Virus record (IMG/VR): IMGVR_UViG_3300021961_000008
Span: 1 to 38,720 of that record
Length of the DNA stretch: 38,720 bases
DNA from: a virus
Strand: one strand, 5' to 3'
Shown here in pieces: positions 28,558 to 34,637 of this stretch (the first letter of the stretch is position 1; the number at the start of each line of letters is the position of its first letter). The translations under genes and the position numbers were made by a program. The notes under the pieces are model-generated. The model saw nothing but the letters and a program-made list of their open reading frames with translations. It searched no databases and was not told where the DNA came from.

Positions 28558-28943
28558 CACGCACCTCCGCAGGCGGCGATGACCGCAGGCACCAGCTCGT
28601 CAGTAATTTCCGCGGTGCGCTTGATGCCGAGCGTGGCCATCATTTCGCGCGCCTTGACCGTGCCATGCTGGCCCGCGTAGGCCTTCACCGCGTCCACAGC
28701 CTGCTCGACGGTAGCGGGCTCGACCACAAACGGGTCCGGCTCCTGCGTCGCCTCTGGCGGCGTCTCCGGCGGCTCTGGCGGTCGCAGGCAGTTGCTTGGG
28801 CTGGACTCCGCGCGAATAGCCGCGCGCTCCTCCTGCGCCTCAAGCGAATACAGCCAGTCCACCGCGGTCTGCGCCTCGGCGGTGTCCGCGGCGTCTACGG
28901 TCACCTCAAACTGGCCCACAATTGTCTTCAGATACAGCCTCAT
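28557..28943 (-). CDS. Unknown 128-aa protein of the replication module
   Basis: The N terminus (MRLYLKTIVGQFEVTVDAAD, then TAEAQTAVDWLYSLEAQEER) is a small beta plus helix unit. A Pro/Glu-rich linker (RPPEPPETPPEATQEPDPF) leads to a helical C-terminal domain: TVEQAVDAVKAYAGQHGTVK, then AREMMATLGIKRTAEITDEL. The C-terminal pattern recurs in small phage proteins within recombination modules. No activity is known. GAGGTG precedes the ATG at 28943, which is 2 bases after the helicase stop. Confidence 0.72.
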   Translation of the reverse strand: MRLYLKTIVGQFEVTVDAADTAEAQTAVDWLYSLEAQEERAAIRAESSPSNCLRPPEPPETPPEATQEPDPFVVEPATVEQAVDAVKAYAGQHGTVKAREMMATLGIKRTAEITDELVPAVIAACGGA

Positions 28944-28945
28944 CT

Positions 28946-30241
28946 CTACACCTCGTTTTCGATTATTTCGTCTACCTGCTTGACCTTACGGCCGAGCACC
29001 CGGGTGACCGCGTCGTCAATGGACCCGGCCAACCCAAACATCCGCACCGTAACCGGCAGGCTCTGCCCGATCCGATGCGCCCGCTTCGCCGCCTGCAAAT
29101 TGTCCGCAGGCGACCAACTCATCTCGACAAACGCGACCTGCGAGGCTGCGTGCAGCGTCACCGCGGTGGCGCAGGCCTGTAGCTGGCCGACGAACACCCG
29201 GCACGCCGGGTCTGTCTGGAATCGGTCGATAGCCTCCGCGCGCTGTGTTTGCGGCACCGAGCCATCGATGTAGGCCGGGCTAAACTCGGCCAACGTGTCG
29301 CGCAACACCGCGAGCACGTCCTTGTGAACCGCAAAAACCACGATTTTTCGGTATGCGTTTTCGCGCAGCTCGTCGCGTATCTGCTCCGCCACAGCGGGCG
29401 CCTTGGCCGCGCCCGTCAGGCGCCGCAGCGTGGACAGCGCCACCGCGTCGAGCTCTGCCGGGTCCGCGTCTGGATTGCCGAGCACCGCGAGCGCGGCCAG
29501 CGTCGCCGGCTCAGCTTCGACCGCGCGCAGCTCCGGCGACATCTTGGCCACGTCGACCGTGTGGTGCTGCCAGATTAGCGGCGGCAAGTCCGGCAAGACA
29601 TCCTCGACCTGCCGGCGTCGCATCACGTCGTGCAGCAGCGCGCGCAACCGGGCCACCTTGTCGCGCTTGTTGCCCAGCACGCGGATGCCGTAGGTCGTCG
29701 ACATGTACCGGCAGTATTCGCCGATGTACGACATGTAACTTTTGTCGCCGCTGAGCAGGTGCGGCCAGAGTGCGCGCAGGTGTGGCCAGAGCTCGCCGAC
29801 ATCGTTGGGCGCAGGCGTGCCGGTGAGCAACCACACGCGGCCCGCGTGCGCCGCAATGCCCGTGTTCTCGCAGCGGTCCCCATAGACGAGCTTGGTACGT
29901 TTGCTGGTGCGGCTTTTAAGGTAGTGGGCCTCGTCGCAGATCAGCAGGTCAGGGCGCGCGGTGGCCATCAGGATTTCGCAGCTCTGATTGCGGACTGCGG
30001 TGTCGTATGAAAAAACATCGAGCTGGCCCGGGCCGCCCCAGCGCTCCCATTCGCGGCGCCACATCGTCCGGGCGATGGCCGGGCAGAGCACGACCGTCTG
30101 CTGGGCTCCGGCCATGCGAGCGGCAGCGATGGCCTGCGGCGTTTTGCCAAGGCCCATGCCATCGGCAAGCAGCGCAAAGCGCTGAGCGGCTAGCCATTTA
30201 GCTCCTTCGTATTGATACGGATAGAGCAGCGGCGCGCTCAT
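28946..30241 (-). CDS. SNF2-family helicase-like ATPase
   Basis: The product is 431 aa, short for SNF2 proteins but typical of the phage form. Motif I GMGLGKT (28-34), motif II DEAH (103-106), motif III LTGTPAPN, and a second RecA domain with AKRAHRIGQ (motif VI) are all present. It is likely a DNA translocase that remodels replication or recombination intermediates. The ATG at 30241 overlaps the RuvC-like stop (ATGA), and the in-frame extension to 30397 lies within that gene and is rejected. Confidence 0.9.
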   Translation of the reverse strand: MSAPLLYPYQYEGAKWLAAQRFALLADGMGLGKTPQAIAAARMAGAQQTVVLCPAIARTMWRREWERWGGPGQLDVFSYDTAVRNQSCEILMATARPDLLICDEAHYLKSRTSKRTKLVYGDRCENTGIAAHAGRVWLLTGTPAPNDVGELWPHLRALWPHLLSGDKSYMSYIGEYCRYMSTTYGIRVLGNKRDKVARLRALLHDVMRRRQVEDVLPDLPPLIWQHHTVDVAKMSPELRAVEAEPATLAALAVLGNPDADPAELDAVALSTLRRLTGAAKAPAVAEQIRDELRENAYRKIVVFAVHKDVLAVLRDTLAEFSPAYIDGSVPQTQRAEAIDRFQTDPACRVFVGQLQACATAVTLHAASQVAFVEMSWSPADNLQAAKRAHRIGQSLPVTVRMFGLAGSIDDAVTRVLGRKVKQVDEIIENEV

Positions 30242-30714
30242 GCGACCACCCGCGCGCCATAGACGGCCAGCAGGGTCGCATCGGCGCGGCCGTCGTCCTT
30301 TTTGCGGCTGAAGCGCTCGGCTTCGGTTGGGAACAATTGCATCGCCATGTGGCGCGCTGCGTCCTTGCCGCCTGTGAGGCGCAGGGCGCGCATCCACGTC
30401 GCTGGCGCCACGTCGGTGTAGCGCACGCCGGCCCCGGCCAGTACGCCTTCGCAGACGCCAAACGCGCGGCCAAAGGCAAACGTGCTGGCGACGCCCTGCC
30501 CGGGCATGCTGTGGACCCGCTCGACGACCGCGTGGTCAATCGGCTGGAGCGCGGCCACGACCAGCGACAGCGCCTGCGCCGAAACGTGGCGCACGTTGCG
30601 CGTGCCGCGGCGAATGTCGACGCATGGCATATCGATTACGGCAATGGTGTTTTGCTCGGTGTCGAGCAGTGCGATGGCGCCAGACGCGCCCGGGTCAATC
30701 CCCAGAACTCTCAT
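30238..30714 (-). CDS. RuvC-like Holliday-junction resolvase
   Basis: The product is 158 aa. The RNase H-fold active site is complete: GIDPG with Asp7, VVERV with Glu65, and DGRADA with Asp141 and Asp145. HSMPGQGVASTFAFGRAFG and the WMRALRLTGGKDAARHMAMQ segment are as in RuvC. It would cut branched DNA before packaging. It is the first gene of the leftward replication block. Its leader is AACCGAGGTAATTATG, a partial form of the shared leader, and an attenuator-like hairpin lies 33 bases upstream. Confidence 0.88.
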   Translation of the reverse strand: MRVLGIDPGASGAIALLDTEQNTIAVIDMPCVDIRRGTRNVRHVSAQALSLVVAALQPIDHAVVERVHSMPGQGVASTFAFGRAFGVCEGVLAGAGVRYTDVAPATWMRALRLTGGKDAARHMAMQLFPTEAERFSRKKDDGRADATLLAVYGARVVA

Positions 30715-30740
30715 AATTACCTCGGTTTCGCGGTTGCCCT

Positions 30741-30766
30741 AAAAGCGCCCCGGTGTGACCCGGGGC
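30741..30766 (-). terminator. Terminator-like hairpin upstream of the replication block (possible attenuator)
   Basis: On the minus strand the stem is GCCCCGG/CCGGGGC (7 bp) with a six-base loop GTCACA, followed by GCTTTT. It lies between the intergenic region where a leftward promoter must be and the RuvC-like start at 30714, so any such transcript meets it first. Confidence 0.6.
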
Positions 30767-30816
30767 AAGGTAGGGAGGGAAAGCAGGACCACTGTAGCGC
30801 AACCTCTACAAAAGTG

Positions 30817-30845
30817 TTGACAGGCAATCTCTACTAGCAGACAAT
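30817..30845 (+). promoter_or_regulatory. Sigma70-type promoter for the rightward block
   Basis: A consensus -35 TTGACA (30817-30822) and -10 GACAAT (30840-30845) are 17 bp apart, 31 bases before the start at 30877. GGCAATCTCTAC in its spacer is identical to bases of the leftward promoter at 17048-17076. Confidence 0.72.
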
Positions 30846-30859
30846 TACCGAACCAACCA

Positions 30860-30879
30860 ACACCGAGGACCCGAACATG
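30860..30879 (+). promoter_or_regulatory. Shared start leader, rightward copy 1
   Basis: ACACCGAGGACCCGAACATG matches the minus-strand family, here on the plus strand. AACCAACC precedes it, as in rightward copy 2 in part. Confidence 0.85.
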
Positions 30880-31113
30880 AATTACCCGCACGACCAACTG
30901 GCCACTGAAGATGATGCCTGCCGTGAGTACGCTTGCAACGTCGGTCGCGAGCGCCCTGAACAGGCGTGGATCCTCACGGATTACGACACGTGGCAGGCTA
31001 ACCCGTTTTACGCCGGCCCGGCGGTTCGTCACCCGGAAGATGACGGTTTTTACGAACAATGCGAGGCGTGGGAAGCTGCCGACGTTGAGGTCGATATGGA
31101 CTGCCCGTTTTAA
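30877..31113 (+). CDS. Small acidic protein, first rightward gene
   Basis: The product is 78 aa: MNYPHDQLATEDDACREYAC, NVGRERPEQAWILTDYDTWQ, ANPFYAGPAVRHPEDDGFYE, then QCEAWEAADVEVDMDCPF. It is strongly acidic (about 20 Asp/Glu against 4 Arg and no Lys), with many aromatics and four Cys. No family is recognised. With a near-consensus promoter and the shared leader (CACCGAGGACCCGAACATG), it should be made early and abundantly. A DNA-mimic or host-takeover protein is a plausible guess from charge alone. Confidence 0.75.
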   Translation: MNYPHDQLATEDDACREYACNVGRERPEQAWILTDYDTWQANPFYAGPAVRHPEDDGFYEQCEAWEAADVEVDMDCPF

Positions 31114-31124
31114 GCTACTGATGA

Positions 31125-31161
31125 GGCCGGGGGGACCCGGCCGAAACCCCGCCCGCGGGGT
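31125..31161 (+). promoter_or_regulatory. Tandem hairpins in intergenic leader (plus strand)
   Basis: GGCCGGG-GGGA-CCCGGCC (31125-31142), then GAA, then ACCCCG-CCCG-CGGGGT (31146-31161). The first loop is a GNRA tetraloop, and the arrangement mirrors 17739-17776 on the other strand. It lies in the 75-base gap between the acidic gene and the next leader. Confidence 0.65.
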
Positions 31162-31170
31162 CTAGCAACC

Positions 31171-31191
31171 AACACCGAGGACCCGAACATG
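31171..31191 (+). promoter_or_regulatory. Shared start leader, rightward copy 2
   Basis: CACCGAGGACCCGAACATG before the start at 31189; identical over 19 bases to rightward copy 1. Confidence 0.85.
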
Positions 31192-31914
31192 AGCAATCGC
31201 TTCCCCATTCCCGGCCAGAAGTGGATCGAAAACGAAGCCGCATATGGCGCGGCCGTGAAGCGCAACATCCTGATGAACGCCCGCAAGACGTTTAACGCGT
31301 GGGCCAACCACGTCACCGACTGGCTGATCGAGAACGAAGGTCGCAACGAGTTTTGCGGCAAGCTGGCCGGGTCGCTCGACCAGTACGGCAAACTGTCCGA
31401 AAAGCAGGTCGCCTGCGTCGAGCAGATGATGGTCGACGATTGGTATCGCGAGCGAGACAAGGTCGAGCGCAAGGCCCAGCGCATCGCGGCGGACCTCGAC
31501 AAAGGCCACGTCGGCGTCGTGGGCCAGCGTCAGGACTTCGAGCTGACCGTGCAGCACGTCCACACGTTCGAGCGCCCCGGCTTCGGCTATGGCGCGCGCA
31601 TGGAAACCGCTTACATCTACATCATGCGCGACGCGGCGGGGAACATCGTTGTATACAAGGGTGCGGCCGAGATACAGCAGCAAGTCGTGTGGGTTTACCG
31701 CGAACTGGCCCGCGATGCCGAAGGCAAAGCGTACCGCGGCGTGTACTCCGGGCATGTGGAGAACCATTACTCGACCGTCGCGGCCAAGGCCGGCACCCGC
31801 GTCACCATGAAGGCCACGGTCAAAGAGCACGGCGAGCGCGAGGGGGTCCCGCAGACCATTATCCAGCGCCCGAAAATCACCTCGGTGATTGTCGAGCACC
31901 ACACCTGCGGTTAG
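31189..31914 (+). CDS. Putative OB-fold nucleic-acid-binding protein, 241 aa
   Basis: The N-terminal half is helical: ARKTFNAWANHVTDWLIENE, then GRNEFCGKLAGSLDQYGKLS, EKQVACVEQMM. The 'GKLSEKQ...V' turn is shared with small phage proteins thought to act on nucleic acid. The C-terminal half is beta-rich: QRQDFELTVQHVHTFERPGF, then METAYIYIMRDAAGNIVVYK, and TRVTMKATVKEHGEREGVPQ, TIIQRPKI. That order, with a final RP-K strand, fits an OB-like barrel as in proteins that bind ssDNA or RNA. This is a fold-level guess. It has its own leader and no overlap with neighbours. Confidence 0.75.
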   Translation: MSNRFPIPGQKWIENEAAYGAAVKRNILMNARKTFNAWANHVTDWLIENEGRNEFCGKLAGSLDQYGKLSEKQVACVEQMMVDDWYRERDKVERKAQRIAADLDKGHVGVVGQRQDFELTVQHVHTFERPGFGYGARMETAYIYIMRDAAGNIVVYKGAAEIQQQVVWVYRELARDAEGKAYRGVYSGHVENHYSTVAAKAGTRVTMKATVKEHGEREGVPQTIIQRPKITSVIVEHHTCG

Positions 31915-31939
31915 GATGGCGGCCAGTCACTACACCAGC

Positions 31940-31957
31940 CCCGGGCGCCTGCCCGGG
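31940..31957 (+). promoter_or_regulatory. Hairpin before the winged-helix gene
   Basis: The perfect stem CCCGGGC/GCCCGGG closes on GCCT, 20 bases before the ATG at 31977, with an ACGGAG ribosome site in between. There is no U-run; it may modulate translation of the gene. Confidence 0.55.
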
Positions 31958-31976
31958 CGAACCTACGGAGCCACCC

Positions 31977-32249
31977 ATGAGCCGCGTCCTGTCCGCCATC
32001 GAACAACATGGGCCGATGACCTCGGTCCAGCTCCGGTCAGTGCTTGCGTGCTCACCACGCACCATTGCCCGGCTGATTTCCAACGCCCGAGACGAGGGGC
32101 TGCTGTACGTCCTGCGCTGGGACCGCGAGGGCGAACGCGAATACCCGATGCCGGTGTTCGCGCTGGGCGCCCTGCCCGACGCGGACAAGCCCGACCCTAG
32201 AACACCAACCGAATACCAGCGCAAATGGCGCGCAAAAAGGGGGACCTGA
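31977..32249 (+). CDS. Winged helix-turn-helix regulator, 90 aa
   Basis: The protein opens MSRVLSAIEQHGPMTSVQLR, then SVLACSPRTIARLISNARDE and GLLYVLRWDREGEREYPMPV: a complete winged helix with recognition helix SPRTIARLISNAR and a wing. The tail FALGALPDADKPDPRTPTEY, then QRKWRAKRGT, is the 'LG..PDA.KP...T..E...R.R' end common in small phage regulators. It probably controls phage promoters; the divergent region and the leader genes are candidates. It starts by the ACGGAG site and its stop overlaps the next gene (TGATG). Confidence 0.8.
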   Translation: MSRVLSAIEQHGPMTSVQLRSVLACSPRTIARLISNARDEGLLYVLRWDREGEREYPMPVFALGALPDADKPDPRTPTEYQRKWRAKRGT

Positions 32250-32542
32250 TGGACGCACGAGTGACCCGCCTGCTGGCACGATGCAGCACTACGCCGGCTG
32301 AAGCCGCGCAATACCTTGGCCTCGACCCGGCGGTGCTGTCGCTTGACCCGGCGCCGGAGTACGTCTGGCACGCTATCCGCTCGTTTTGCGCCACTGCGCG
32401 CGAGCACCAGAGCATGGAGCTGCCAGAGGATCTCCGCATCCTGCATTTGCAGGGCGAGCTGAGACAGCTCCGGTGGCAACTGTCGACGTTGCGTTCAGTG
32501 CTGGCCGGGTGTCGTAAAACCATTGCTGAGCTCAGTCACTGA
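32249..32542 (+). CDS. Small helical protein, 97 aa
   Basis: The protein opens MDARVTRLLARCSTTPAEAA, then QYLGLDPAVLSLDPAPEYVW. The C-terminal half is a long charged helix (LRILHLQGELRQLRWQLSTL, then RSVLAGCRKTIAELSH). The N-terminal half may be a degenerate helix-turn-helix. The ATG at 32249 is preferred over 32225 because AAGGGGG lies 8 bases upstream and the stop of the regulator overlaps it. It ends one base from the convergent late gene. Confidence 0.7.
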   Translation: MDARVTRLLARCSTTPAEAAQYLGLDPAVLSLDPAPEYVWHAIRSFCATAREHQSMELPEDLRILHLQGELRQLRWQLSTLRSVLAGCRKTIAELSH

Positions 32543-32545
32543 GCT
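32529..32545. terminator. Hairpin across two convergent stop codons
   Basis: The plus strand reads AGCTCAG-TCA-CTGAGCT, a perfect 7-bp stem, covering the TGA at 32540-32542 and reaching into the TAG at 32544-32546 of the opposing gene. With only one base between the two genes it may act as a bidirectional pause or terminator, though no U-run follows. Confidence 0.55.
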
Positions 32546-34625
32546 ACGTCCCGGCTCCCGTGTCCTGACCCTGCGAATCGGTCATGGCCTGCCCCACCAT
32601 GTAGAGGGCCGTGACCGGCACAATGCCTTTAGCCACCAGAGCCTTCAGCGCATCGAGTCCGCCAGTGCTCAGGGCCTCCATCATCGGCCGGTAGTACGGC
32701 GCCTGTGTCAGGCCGTGCTGCTTGGCGAAAGCCTCAGTCGCGGCCAGTTGAGCCGGCGCGATGGTCTGCATCGTCCGGTTAAAGTTCTCCACGACACGGG
32801 GACCCGCGGCCTCAATGCCAGCGATGTACGGTTTCGACGACCACTGTCCCGGCGCGGGTTTGTTTTCCGGAATAATGTTGCTCGACATGACCCGCGGTTG
32901 TAATTCGGCCCCAAACTCGGCCCCGGCCGCCTGTAGCTCCTTTGCCAGTTTTTTCCGTTGAGCGGTAGTTGGTTTCGTTTCGTCGAACATCAACACACGG
33001 GCACCGGACGGGGACGCAATCGGCATGTCGATCCCCAGCGCTTGAGTTCTCTCGCGAAGCCGGGCCAGCTCATCTGGCGATAACGGGCCGCCGGGGCGGA
33101 CAAAATCATATGCCCCCGCCGAGACATTGGAGGGCTTTCCGGCCGCGTAATTCCACGCCGCTTGGTCTTGCAGCCCAAGCAAGCCATGCGCAGATGCCAC
33201 CGCATTCATCACCTTTTCGCTGGCCGCATCAATCTGCTGTGTTCCTGTGAGTTTGCCCACCGGGACCTGAGAGACAAACCCCGGGTTGATGTTCCCCTCA
33301 TACACACCAAGATTAGGCAGCGTTGGCGCGCTAAGCGGGCCCATCCCGCGCACAATGTTGTCGATGCCATTGGGGCCAATCACGGGGGCTTCCAGCGCAT
33401 CAGCGTAGGCCTGCCGGGTCGCCAACGGCATCCCCAGCAGCTCCGGCAAATGCCCGGATGTTTCTCCGGGCGTCCACTCGCGAGTCAGCAGCCCGGAGTT
33501 TTCTCCGATGAAGTCACCGTAATGCTTGGCCGCAGACTGAATATCCGGAGCAAGCCCAGCCCGGAAACGCTGCGGGGCCCACGCTGCCGCTTGCAATCGG
33601 TAGTTATTCCAATCCATCGGCTCGCCCGCAGCTTGTGCGCGCAAGTTCATCTGCTCAACGGCCCATGCACTTTGATCGTCCAAAAACTGATGTCCGGCCT
33701 TGCCAACACCTTTGCTCCACGGTTTGCCTGTTTTCGGATCTGTCACGCCCCATGCACGCACCTGATGGATGTCGTTGGTCGGCCGAATGTTTGGATTCGG
33801 GCGCCAATTGACTGACAAACCTTCGGCATACGGCTCGCGTTTTAGCCCTGATGTTCCCGGTTCGACGCCGGACATAATGGCCTTCACTTTTTTGTTCATC
33901 GCATTGGGGAATCCCCCAGCAGTCAACGGCATGCCGGTGAGGTCCTCATTCCAGCCCTTGAACCCGTACATGGTGTTCGTGCCGACTGGCGTGCGCGAAC
34001 TGTAGGTGGCCATCACATTGGCCAACTTGTCTGCATCAGGCACCTGTTGGCCAGTCAGATTAAACAGGTCTCGGCTGGTGTCGTCGTACCAGTACTTGCT
34101 CGCATCCGCACCGGCCGTCGCATCCGCTAAATAGTTTCTCCGAGCCACGCCCAACTTTTGCGGGTTGATCCCGCCGAACGCATTGGTGCCGCGGTAGTTG
34201 CCCTTGGTCCCGCCAGTGAGATAGCGGCCAAGTTTTTTGGAGCCCTTGCCCGATTTGCCACCGCCCGGGATCATCGAACCGATCACGCCAAGGCCACCCA
34301 GCGCGGAGTTGATGGCCCCGCTGCGGTAGTCGCCGCGCTCTAGCGCGGACAGGCCCTCGTCAACCAGTTGCGAGCCCTCCTGCACGCCCATCGCGTTGCC
34401 CACGCCCGGCACAAAATCGAGCAGACCGGCGACGTTGGGGGCCTGCCGCTGTATCCACCCGCTGTTAGGGAACGACTCCCGCAAATAGTCGGTGGCCCGG
34501 TCGCGCAGCGATGGCGACATCGAGACCATATCGGCCGGGACTTGGCCGTTCTGTGCTGCCCACAGCGCATCGTCGAGCAGGCTCTGCTGCCCGGTCATGT
34601 ACCGCCGAAAATAGTCGTTTGCCAT
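32544..34625 (-). CDS. Large virion protein, last gene of the late block
   Basis: The product is 693 aa. The N terminus (DYFRRYMTGQQSLLDDALWA) and a Gly-rich segment (VIGSMIPGGGKSGKGSKKLG) precede a conserved-looking domain: KYWYDDTSRDLFNLTG, ANVMATYSSRTPVGTNTMYG, FPNAMNKKVKAIMSGVEP, then NDIHQVRAWGVTDP and LDDQSAWAVEQMNL. The last 150 residues contain LRERTQALGIDMPIASPSGA and RVLMFDETKPTTAQRKKLAK. Its size and place behind the ejection genes suggest an internal or ejected protein; I see no lytic transglycosylase motif. AGGAG precedes the ATG. Confidence 0.75.
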   Translation of the reverse strand: MANDYFRRYMTGQQSLLDDALWAAQNGQVPADMVSMSPSLRDRATDYLRESFPNSGWIQRQAPNVAGLLDFVPGVGNAMGVQEGSQLVDEGLSALERGDYRSGAINSALGGLGVIGSMIPGGGKSGKGSKKLGRYLTGGTKGNYRGTNAFGGINPQKLGVARRNYLADATAGADASKYWYDDTSRDLFNLTGQQVPDADKLANVMATYSSRTPVGTNTMYGFKGWNEDLTGMPLTAGGFPNAMNKKVKAIMSGVEPGTSGLKREPYAEGLSVNWRPNPNIRPTNDIHQVRAWGVTDPKTGKPWSKGVGKAGHQFLDDQSAWAVEQMNLRAQAAGEPMDWNNYRLQAAAWAPQRFRAGLAPDIQSAAKHYGDFIGENSGLLTREWTPGETSGHLPELLGMPLATRQAYADALEAPVIGPNGIDNIVRGMGPLSAPTLPNLGVYEGNINPGFVSQVPVGKLTGTQQIDAASEKVMNAVASAHGLLGLQDQAAWNYAAGKPSNVSAGAYDFVRPGGPLSPDELARLRERTQALGIDMPIASPSGARVLMFDETKPTTAQRKKLAKELQAAGAEFGAELQPRVMSSNIIPENKPAPGQWSSKPYIAGIEAAGPRVVENFNRTMQTIAPAQLAATEAFAKQHGLTQAPYYRPMMEALSTGGLDALKALVAKGIVPVTALYMVGQAMTDSQGQDTGAGT

Positions 34626-34637
34626 GCTGCCAGTCTC

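Larger units (their letters stand above)
30715..30876. promoter_or_regulatory. Divergent control region, 162 bp
   Basis: It separates the leftward replication block from the only rightward block. It contains the rightward promoter, the leftward attenuator-like hairpin, and a CCTCTACAAAAGTGTTGAC stretch that brings together elements (CTCTACA and GTGTTGAC) found in the three leftward promoters at 17-19 kb. No convincing leftward -35/-10 pair was found. Confidence 0.6.
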
